Source: Prevotellaceae bacterium (lineage in GTDB: Bacteria > Bacteroidota > Bacteroidia > Bacteroidales > UBA932). From it: a stretch of 5,165 bases of DNA. The stretch covers positions 1-5,165 of the forward strand of contig JAIRLC010000137.1 in NCBI GenBank assembly GCA_031259645.1. Reading direction: 5' to 3'. The notes under the pieces are model-generated. The model had not been told where the DNA came from. It saw nothing but the letters and a program-made list of their open reading frames with translations, and ran no database searches. A program made the translations under genes and the position numbers. Below, one piece after another: positions 1 to 5,165 of this stretch (within the stretch, counting starts at the first letter, position 1; each line of letters begins with the position of its first letter).

Positions 1-1079
1 GTGCCGGTAGCCAGATAGTCGATGGGATTGGCTACGGAAGAGCCGTGGTACAGTTTTTCGAGCAGGGCTTTGGCCTTGGGGCCTCCTACCGGCGGCACCT
101 GCAACCCGCCCATCGACAATATATCGGTGAGCATCACTGCCGGGCCGCCGGCATGGGTGATGATCGCTATATTCTTACCTTTCGGAAGGGGTTGCAGCAA
201 GAGGCCTGCCGTCAAAGCCAGTTCGGTACGGCCGTAACAACGGATGACGCCGGCCTTGCGAAACAGGGCGTCCACAGCCACGTCGGGCGTGGCCAGCGCA
301 CCGGTGTGCGACGAGGCGGCGCGACTGCCGGCCTGACTGCTCCCCGCTTTGACGGCCGTGATACGCGCGCCCTTCCTGTTCAGCGACAGCGCATGCCGGA
401 GCAGCTTTTGCGGATGGCCGATATGCTCAATGTACAACATTTTTACCGGCGCACTTTGTCCGTGTACGTATGTTTCGTCTAAATGTTCCAACACGTCTTC
501 TACGCCCACCTGAGCGCTGTTTCCCACCGAATAAATGCCGGAAAACGGCAACCCGATGCGCATGGCGGCTTGTACCAGAAACACCGCGGTGGCGCCCGAA
601 CCGGTAATAAAATCAACGCCTTGCGGCGAAAGTGGCGGAATAGCTCCGGTGAAAATCCCGGTATAGTGGGTATTCATCACCCCAATGCAATTGGGCCCAA
701 TCAGGCTTCCGCCGGTTTCGTTGATGGTGTGCACAATCTGCCTTTCGAGGCGGGCGCCGGCTTCGCTTTCTTCCTGAAAGCCGGCCGAAAAAATAATAAA
801 TCCTTTCGTGTTTTTTTTCCGCGCCAATATTTCTACGGCTTCCACACAGGCAGTTGCAGGAATAGCCAATATAGCCAGCGCTACACTGGGCAGGGCGTCC
901 ACATCCGGGTAACACCGGATGCCTTGTATTTCTGCACTTTTCGGATTAACCACATATATTTTTCCCGTATAGCCCTGCGCCAACAGGTTTTTGATTACAT
1001 TGCCGCCGGGCTTGCCGGTATCGGCCGAACCGCCCACCACGACTATACTTTCAGGATTCAGGAGTTGAGTTGTAAGCAT
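1..1079 (-). CDS. ADP-forming acetate/acyl-CoA synthetase, N-terminal half (3' end outside window)
   Basis: The minus strand is open from an ATG at 1079-1077 to base 1 without a stop: 359 full codons, starting MLTTQLLNPESIVVVGG. Residues about 10-75 form a CoA-binding Rossmann domain (VVVGGSADTGKPGGNV, then IYVVNP and the CYPDVDALP stretch). Around 93-135 come FSAGFQEESEAGA and GPNCIGVMN, typical of the family. Residues about 150-300 match a succinyl-CoA-ligase-like flavodoxin domain, with ITGSGA (158-163), SVGNSAQVGVEDVLEHL and the SSHTGAL motif, whose His258 is the expected phosphohistidine. The window ends shortly after NPIDYLATG (351-359). The family is usually near 700 residues in the fused alpha-beta form, so a C-terminal ATP-grasp part is expected outside; a separate alpha subunit is possible. 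Known family reaction: acyl-CoA + ADP + Pi to acid + CoA + ATP, reversible, cytoplasmic. Substrate (acetate or another acid) is not readable from the sequence. It is transcribed divergently from the next gene. Confidence 0.9.
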   Translation of the reverse strand, partial: MLTTQLLNPESIVVVGGSADTGKPGGNVIKNLLAQGYTGKIYVVNPKSAEIQGIRCYPDVDALPSVALAILAIPATACVEAVEILARKKNTKGFIIFSAGFQEESEAGARLERQIVHTINETGGSLIGPNCIGVMNTHYTGIFTGAIPPLSPQGVDFITGSGATAVFLVQAAMRIGLPFSGIYSVGNSAQVGVEDVLEHLDETYVHGQSAPVKMLYIEHIGHPQKLLRHALSLNRKGARITAVKAGSSQAGSRAASSHTGALATPDVAVDALFRKAGVIRCYGRTELALTAGLLLQPLPKGKNIAIITHAGGPAVMLTDILSMGGLQVPPVGGPKAKALLEKLYHGSSVANPIDYLATG

Positions 1080-1098
1080 GAAATAAGGATTTTTATTA

Positions 1099-1126
1099 CA
1101 AATTTAGACATTTTTTTCTAATTTTG
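1099..1126. repeat. Inverted repeat joining the two divergent -7 boxes
   Basis: CAAATTTAG at 1099-1107 and CTAATTTTG at 1118-1126 are inverted copies with 8 of 9 positions matching, separated by 10 bases that include a run of seven T. The arms coincide with the leftward and rightward -7 boxes, so the symmetry may simply be two promoters placed back to back. It could instead be an operator for a dimeric regulator; no regulator gene is in the window. Confidence 0.45.
1119..1126 (+). promoter_or_regulatory. Candidate -7 box for the rightward gene unit
   Basis: The sequence TAATTTTG matches TAnnTTTG exactly and lies 21 bases before the ATG at 1148, so a transcript would have a leader of about 15 bases. 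No convincing TTTG box is present at the expected spacing (around 1094-1099), which weakens the call. No other TAnnTTTG box was noticed in the two later gene junctions, which supports one promoter for all three rightward genes. Confidence 0.42.
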
Positions 1127-1147
1127 CAGACTAAAATAATTTCAATT

Positions 1148-2602
1148 ATGAGGAAGACCGTACTTTTTCTTTTATTTTCCTTGCTTTGCATGAGCGAGGT
1201 TTGGGCGCAAGGGTATCGTATTGAGGTGACCGTTGACGGCGTAAAAGACACCACCTTGTACATGGCCATTTATTCGGGCGCCAACAAGTATGCCATTGAT
1301 ACGGCCGTGACCGACAGCAAAGGCCATGCCGTGTTTCAAAAGGTCAAACCGCTGTATGGCGGCATGTATCTCATTGCCATGGGTGGCGTGCAGATTCTCG
1401 ATTTCCTGATTTCCGACTCTCTCTCGCAGCATTTTTCCATCTACACGAGCGCCGGTAACTATTACGATTCGCTCAGGTTTACGGGCTCGCCGGAAAACAC
1501 GGCGCTGCTTGATTTTCAAGCCAACTTGCAGCAACAGCAAAAGAAAATCGGCAGGCTGCTTGAGCGTTCCAAGAATGACGAATCACAAACGCAAGCGGTG
1601 AAAGACAGCATTGCGATTGTAGAAAAAGAAGTGCAGGAATACATTAAGGTAAACCGGGAAAGACAGAAAGGGAAATTGCTGGCAACCATCCTGCAGGCGG
1701 CATTCCCGCCCACAGCGCCCGATCCGAACATCCCTGAGGGCACGCCTAAGCGTGATTCTTTGTTGTGGGTGCATTATTATCAATTCAATAAAAATCACTT
1801 TTTTGACAATATAGATTTTTCAGATGCGCGGCTTATTTATACGCCCATCCTGAAACCGCGGGTGGAAGAATATTTCACTAAAACATTAATACAGGTGCCC
1901 GATTCCTTGATTCCACAAGTTGATTACGTGCTGAAATTAGCCGAAGTAAATCATGAGATGTATAGCACGGTGTTTAGTCAGTTGTTTAATAAATATGTGG
2001 AAGCCGAAATCATGGGCATGGAAAAGGTCGCCATCTACATCGGAGAGCATTACATTCTTACCGGCAAGGCCGACTGGATTGAAGGGGAAGCCAAAAATAA
2101 GATTAAGGATTTTGTGGAACACAACCGCTATTCGCTGATCGGCATGCAGGCCAAAGACCTGAAATTGCAAAGTATTACAGGGCAATTTGAGTCTATTTAC
2201 GACATCAACAGCCCTTATTTGGTGTTGGTTTTTTATGAACCCGATTGCGGCCATTGCAGGAAGGAAGTGCCTTTGATTTATGAGGTGTACAAGAAATATA
2301 AAAACAAAGGCGTGCAAGTGTTTGCCGTGTGCGGGGAATACAAATACGACAAGTGGGTGAAGTTTGTGACCGAGAACAATCTCGACTGGATTAATGTGTG
2401 GGACGGTTACAATAAGCAGGACGACGTGTCGGTAGGATCGCACTTCAGGGAGTATTACAATGTGTACTCTACGCCGCAAGTCTATTTACTCGACAAGGAC
2501 AAAAAAATCATCGGGCGGCGGCTTAGCTCCGAAGTGTTGGAGCAAATACTAAAACATGAACTGGGGCAGAGCAATGAACAATTAAAAATGAATAATGAAT
2601 AA
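1148..2602 (+). CDS. Exported TlpA/ResA-like thioredoxin-fold protein with DUF4369/DUF5106-like N-terminal part
   Basis: The product is 484 residues. ATG 1148 is chosen because it begins directly with a signal peptide: MRK, a hydrophobic run LFLLFSLLC, and a likely signal peptidase I site after VWA (about residue 20). An in-frame TTG at 1124 would add eight residues before the signal and falls inside the -7 box. Residues about 20-110 are beta-rich and resemble DUF4369; about 120-180 are charged and probably helical or coiled coil (QQQQKKIGRLLERS); the middle, to about 330, resembles DUF5106. The last 150 residues are a thioredoxin fold with VLVFYEPDCGHCRKE (CxxC at Cys367 and Cys370) and the cis-proline motif TP at 442-443. 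Members of this family act as thiol-disulfide oxidoreductases in the periplasm; the partner here is unknown. The domain names rest on recognition of the pattern, not a search. The C-terminal tail, NEQLKMNNE, is encoded by an AT-rich heptamer repeat and is probably not conserved. Confidence 0.88.
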   Translation: MRKTVLFLLFSLLCMSEVWAQGYRIEVTVDGVKDTTLYMAIYSGANKYAIDTAVTDSKGHAVFQKVKPLYGGMYLIAMGGVQILDFLISDSLSQHFSIYTSAGNYYDSLRFTGSPENTALLDFQANLQQQQKKIGRLLERSKNDESQTQAVKDSIAIVEKEVQEYIKVNRERQKGKLLATILQAAFPPTAPDPNIPEGTPKRDSLLWVHYYQFNKNHFFDNIDFSDARLIYTPILKPRVEEYFTKTLIQVPDSLIPQVDYVLKLAEVNHEMYSTVFSQLFNKYVEAEIMGMEKVAIYIGEHYILTGKADWIEGEAKNKIKDFVEHNRYSLIGMQAKDLKLQSITGQFESIYDINSPYLVLVFYEPDCGHCRKEVPLIYEVYKKYKNKGVQVFAVCGEYKYDKWVKFVTENNLDWINVWDGYNKQDDVSVGSHFREYYNVYSTPQVYLLDKDKKIIGRRLSSEVLEQILKHELGQSNEQLKMNNE

Positions 2603-2619
2603 TAACATAATGAATAATG
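2574..2619 (+). repeat. AT-rich 7-base repeat array at the thioredoxin-protein/GH92 junction
   Basis: Four contiguous heptamers run from 2574: ATGAACA, ATTAAAA, ATGAATA, ATGAATA (ending 2601). A further ATGAATA follows at 2610-2616. The array supplies the last residues and the stop codon (2600-2602) of the upstream gene and two in-frame ATGs (2595 and 2610) ahead of the GH92 start. A one-unit change would shift the upstream reading frame at its tail. Confidence 0.7.
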
Positions 2620-2625
2620 TAAGAG

Positions 2626-2639
2626 CGTATAGCCATACG
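2626..2639. repeat. Small perfect hairpin just before the GH92 start
   Basis: CGTAT at 2626-2630 pairs with ATACG at 2635-2639 around the loop AGCC. The stem is only five base pairs and no T run follows, so it is not a terminator. It lies 12 bases before the preferred start at 2652 and could influence initiation, or be chance. Confidence 0.3.
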
Positions 2640-2651
2640 TCCCCGACAAGC

Positions 2652-4868
2652 ATGAATTACTTTAAAATCACCCTGCTATGCAGTGCACTGCTTATTGCCT
2701 GTGGGGGATGCGCTACGTTTGAAAAACAAACACCGCTGACACAATTTGTAAATCCATACATCGGGACGGGCGACCACGGCCACGTGTTTTTAGGCGCCAA
2801 CGTGCCGTTCGGATTGGTGCAGTTAGGCCCATCGAATATTCCGCAATCGTGGGACTGGTGCTCGGGATATCACATTTCCGATTCCACCATTATCGGCTTT
2901 AGCCACATGCACCTGAGCGGAACGGGAATCGGCGATTTGGGCGACGTCAACCTGATGCCCGCCGTAGGAGAAGTGACACTAAAACGGGGAACTGTGCCCG
3001 ATTACACAACCGGCCTGTATTCCCGTTTCAACCGCGCAACCGAGAAAGTGAAGGCGGGCTATTATGCGGTGCATTTAGACCGCTACAACGTGGATGTGGA
3101 ACTCACGGCGACCAAACATGTGGGTTTCCATAAATATACTTTCCCCGGCACCGCCGGGGCCAAAGTGATTATTGACTTGGACAATGGGCAATGCTGGGAC
3201 AGGCCGGTGGAAGGCATGCTGGTGCAGGAGAATGACACGGTGGTATCGGGTTACCGCTACTCCGCCGGCTGGGCACGTGACCAACGCATTTTCTTCACCG
3301 CTGTGTTTTCCAAACCGGTGAAGCGGTTTCTCGTTTCCGACTCAACGGAAAGCAAGCCCGGCAACACTTTGAGGGCAAAGCGCGTATATGGGCAAGCCTG
3401 CTTCGATATGGATGCGCAAGAAGCGTTGTATGTAAAAGTGGCGCTGTCGCCGGTGAGTGTTGAGAACGCCAAATTGAACATGCAGGCCGAGCTTCCCGGC
3501 TGGGACTTTGCGCAAACCGTGAAAGCGGCCGACACCGCATGGAACGACGAACTGGGCAAAATCATCATCACTGCCGGCGACGACCGCGCAAAGCGCATCT
3601 TCTACACAGCGCTGTACCATACCATGATTGCGCCGTCGGAGTTTTGCGATGTGAATAACGATTATCGCGGCGCCGACGGGAAAATATACACCAATGCCCC
3701 GTTTAAAAATTACACCACCTTTTCGCTTTGGGATACGTACCGCGCCGCCCATCCGCTGATGACGCTCATCCATCCAGAGAAAATGAGCGATATGGTGAAC
3801 ACCATGCTGGCTATTTACCAACAACAGGGCAAGCTTCCGGTGTGGCACCTGATGGGATGCGAAACGGATTGTATGGTGGGCAATCCCGGCATTTCGGTGG
3901 TGGCCGACGCCGTGCTGAAAGGGTATGACGGCTTTGACAAGGCGCTGGCCTACGAAGCCATGAAACGTTCGGCCATGCTTGACGAGCGGGGATTGAAATG
4001 GATGAAACAATACGGCTATATCCCTTATGACAAGGGGGAAGAAGAAGGCCTTTCGAAGTGTATGGAATATGCCATTGCCGACTGGGGCATTGCGCAAGTG
4101 GCGCAGGCCATGGGCCATACCGACGATTACAGTTATTTCCTCAAGCGGAGCAAAGCCTATTCCTACTATTTCGATAAAGAAACAGGATTTATGCGCGCCC
4201 GCTCGTCGGACGGAAAATTCAAAACGCCATTTAATCCTTTTGAGTCGGTGCACCGCGACAATGACTATACCGAAGGCAACGCCTGGCAATACACGTGGCT
4301 CGTGCCCCACGATGTGGAAGGGCTGATTGGCCTCTTCGGTAGCAAGGAACGCTTTTTGCAAAAGCTGGACTCGCTGTTTGTGGCAGAAGGATTCATGGGT
4401 GAACATGCCTCGCCCGACATTAGCGGGTTGATTGGGCAGTATGCGCATGGCAACGAGCCGAGCCATCACATCATTTACATGTATCCCTACGCCGGCCAAC
4501 CGTGGAAAACGGCCGACAAGGTGCGGGAAGTCCTGTCGGTGATGTATAATGACCAACCGGCCGGACTGTCGGGCAATGAAGACGTGGGACAAATGTCGGC
4601 CTGGTATGTGTTGTCGTCATTAGGCTTTTATCAGGTAGAGCCGGCCGGCGGAAAGTACATTTTCGGCAGCCCCACGATAGACAAGGCCGTAATTAAGGTA
4701 CAAGGCGGCAAGACCTTTACCATTACAGCGACCAACAATAGCGCCGACAACAAGTATATTCAACAAGTTTTATTGAACGGACAGCCCTACCCGCATTATT
4801 ATATATTGTTTGCAGCTATTGCACAGGGCGGCACGCTGGAGTTTATCATGGGCGAAGAGCCTGTATAG
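2652..4868 (+). CDS. GH92 family alpha-mannosidase, predicted lipoprotein
   Basis: The product is 738 residues, full length for GH92. ATG 2652 is preferred because it starts a lipoprotein signal peptide: MNYFKITLLCSALLIAC, with lipobox L14-I-A-C17. The in-frame ATG at 2595 would overlap the previous gene by 8 bases and prepend 19 residues, mostly repeat-derived. Family motifs in order: VNPYIGTG (33-40), VPFGLVQLGP (51-60), WDWCSGYH (67-74), GFSHMHLSGTGIGDLGDV (82-99), FSLWDTYRAAHPL (357-369), GCETDCMVG (around 404), YTEGNAWQYTW with Glu541, HGNEPSHH (599-606) and GNEDVGQMSAWYV (from 641). By analogy with characterised members, Glu541 is the likely catalytic acid and the Asp644 region holds the base; these enzymes are calcium-dependent, inverting exo-alpha-mannosidases. 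All main motifs are intact, so it should be active. Linkage preference (1,2, 1,3, 1,4 or mannose phosphate) cannot be read here. It probably sits on an envelope membrane and trims N-glycan-like or mannan chains. The residues after Cys17 lack an acidic surface-export signal, so facing the periplasm is possible. Confidence 0.95.
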   Translation: MNYFKITLLCSALLIACGGCATFEKQTPLTQFVNPYIGTGDHGHVFLGANVPFGLVQLGPSNIPQSWDWCSGYHISDSTIIGFSHMHLSGTGIGDLGDVNLMPAVGEVTLKRGTVPDYTTGLYSRFNRATEKVKAGYYAVHLDRYNVDVELTATKHVGFHKYTFPGTAGAKVIIDLDNGQCWDRPVEGMLVQENDTVVSGYRYSAGWARDQRIFFTAVFSKPVKRFLVSDSTESKPGNTLRAKRVYGQACFDMDAQEALYVKVALSPVSVENAKLNMQAELPGWDFAQTVKAADTAWNDELGKIIITAGDDRAKRIFYTALYHTMIAPSEFCDVNNDYRGADGKIYTNAPFKNYTTFSLWDTYRAAHPLMTLIHPEKMSDMVNTMLAIYQQQGKLPVWHLMGCETDCMVGNPGISVVADAVLKGYDGFDKALAYEAMKRSAMLDERGLKWMKQYGYIPYDKGEEEGLSKCMEYAIADWGIAQVAQAMGHTDDYSYFLKRSKAYSYYFDKETGFMRARSSDGKFKTPFNPFESVHRDNDYTEGNAWQYTWLVPHDVEGLIGLFGSKERFLQKLDSLFVAEGFMGEHASPDISGLIGQYAHGNEPSHHIIYMYPYAGQPWKTADKVREVLSVMYNDQPAGLSGNEDVGQMSAWYVLSSLGFYQVEPAGGKYIFGSPTIDKAVIKVQGGKTFTITATNNSADNKYIQQVLLNGQPYPHYYILFAAIAQGGTLEFIMGEEPV

Positions 4869-4896
4869 TTAAGAGTTGAAAATTGAAAGTTATGAG
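4869..4896 (+). repeat. AT-rich 7-base repeat array filling the GH92/downstream-gene gap
   Basis: From the base after the GH92 stop codon, the sequence reads as four contiguous heptamers: TTAAGAG, TTGAAAA, TTGAAAG, TTATGAG. The last unit contains the ATG (4892-4894) of the next gene. The array occupies the entire 23-base gap, leaving no room for a terminator or a standard promoter. It resembles the array at the preceding junction in period and composition. Confidence 0.6.
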
Positions 4897-5165
4897 TGTG
4901 AAATATTTTATTGTTTCGGTGCTTGTTGTGGCGGGATTTCTGTTCGCTACGCCTGCTGAAGCGCACACTGTTCTTGCAGAAAAGGGTAAACCGAAAGGGC
5001 GCATTATTGTCACCACGCACCATGCGGCTGATGAACAGGCAGCCTTGCTGCTGCAGGATTTTGTCCGGCGCATTAGCGGCGCGCGACTTGCCATACTCCA
5101 TGACGGCACACCACAAAAAGGCGACGTGGCTATCGGAAACGGTACGACAAATTATGTCGTACCCA
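4892..5165 (+). CDS. Exported protein, N-terminal fragment, possibly glycan-active (GH20b/GH67N/DUF4838-like start)
   Basis: The frame is open from ATG 4892 to the window end: 91 codons, 3' end outside. Residues 1-24 (MSVKYFIVSVLVVAGFLFAT, then PAEA) form a clear signal peptide with a likely cleavage after AEA; there is no lipobox cysteine. Residues about 35-85 read GRIIVTTHHAADEQAALLLQ, then DFVRRISGARLAIL, and later GDVAIGN. This pattern of a strand, a helix with A..L...I..ISGA.L.I and then .IAIGN recalls the small alpha/beta domain that precedes the catalytic barrel in GH20 and GH67 enzymes and in DUF4838 proteins. The resemblance is from memory and covers only the non-catalytic part, so no activity is assigned. 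It starts 23 bases after the GH92 stop and is probably in the same transcript, which fits a role in glycan breakdown. Confidence 0.75.
   Translation, partial: MSVKYFIVSVLVVAGFLFATPAEAHTVLAEKGKPKGRIIVTTHHAADEQAALLLQDFVRRISGARLAILHDGTPQKGDVAIGNGTTNYVVP

Larger units (their letters stand above)
1099..1130 (-). promoter_or_regulatory. Candidate Bacteroidota-type promoter for the acyl-CoA synthetase gene
   Basis: Read on the minus strand, 1106-1099 is TAAATTTG, a full match to the TAnnTTTG -7 box known from Bacteroidota. Twenty bases upstream, 1130-1127 reads TCTG, three of four matches to the TTTG -33 box. Transcription would start roughly 5-8 bases after the -7 box, giving a very short leader before the ATG at 1079. 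The box is seen directly; its activity is inferred, and such motifs are common by chance in AT-rich DNA. Confidence 0.5.
1080..1147. other. Divergent intergenic region
   Basis: These 68 bases separate the leftward acyl-CoA synthetase from the rightward unit and are strongly AT-rich compared with the roughly half-GC coding sequence around them. They contain the candidate -7 boxes and inverted repeat listed separately. Neither start codon has a purine-rich Shine-Dalgarno stretch at the usual distance, which is normal for Bacteroidota. No small gene or riboswitch-sized structure fits here. Confidence 0.8.

Noticed and set aside
45..1121. Plus-strand open frames (45-482 and 483-1121)
   Set aside because: They lie antisense to the acyl-CoA synthetase gene, show no recognisable domain, and have odd composition rich in R, G and H. 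The minus strand gives a clear family match over the same bases.
1108..1126. T-rich stretch with inverted repeat as a terminator
   Set aside because: The T run lies in the loop, not after the stem, the stem is AT-only apart from its ends, and no gene ends nearby on either strand.
1124..1147. TTG at 1124 as the start of the thioredoxin-like protein
   Set aside because: It overlaps the candidate -7 box and would put eight residues ahead of a signal peptide that starts properly at ATG 1148.
1937..2479. Minus-strand open frame of 180 codons opposite the thioredoxin domain
   Set aside because: It mirrors the coding frame of the thioredoxin-like protein and shows no domain of its own, while the plus strand has CGHC and the cis-proline motif.
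3342..4592. Minus-strand open frame of 416 codons inside the GH92 gene
   Set aside because: It is a shadow of the GH92 coding frame, rich in H, V and R with no recognisable motif; the plus-strand frame carries all GH92 signatures across the same region.
4799..5116. Minus-strand open frames across the right end
   Set aside because: They cross the GH92 3' end and the next gene antisense, with no motif; the plus strand has a signal peptide and a plausible domain there.

Overview
The window looks like a Bacteroidota (probably Bacteroidales) chromosome segment. Three things support this: no Shine-Dalgarno sequence before any start, AT-rich gene junctions, and TAnnTTTG-type -7 promoter boxes in the only divergent intergenic gap. 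The gene families also fit: a GH92 mannosidase lipoprotein and a TlpA-like thioredoxin protein with a Bacteroidota-type N-terminal extension. I cannot name the genus.

Layout. Positions 1-1079 hold the N-terminal 359 codons of a minus-strand gene for an ADP-forming acyl-CoA synthetase (acetate-CoA ligase type); its C-terminal half lies beyond base 1. Plus-strand open frames across this stretch are shadows of it. Positions 1080-1147 are a short AT-rich divergent promoter region with two back-to-back -7-like boxes forming an inverted repeat. Rightward from there runs a tight three-gene unit: an exported thioredoxin-like protein (1148-2602), a GH92 alpha-mannosidase lipoprotein (2652-4868), and the start of a third exported protein with a fold resembling the N-terminal domains of GH20/GH67/DUF4838 proteins (4892 to the window end).

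How they may work together. The three rightward genes all encode exported or surface products, with gaps of 49 and 23 bases and no visible terminator or internal promoter, so they are probably co-transcribed. The theme is glycan processing: mannoside hydrolysis by GH92, and probably another glycan-active protein downstream. The thioredoxin-like protein could act in envelope thiol chemistry, but its link to glycan use is only positional. The leftward acyl-CoA synthetase is a central-metabolism gene with no evident functional tie.

The least ordinary structure is at the two junctions inside the rightward unit: both are built of AT-rich near-repeats with a 7-base period, running through stop or start codons. 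I see no RNA gene, CRISPR array, insertion sequence or clear new defence or mobile system here; apart from the junctions, this is ordinary metabolic sequence.
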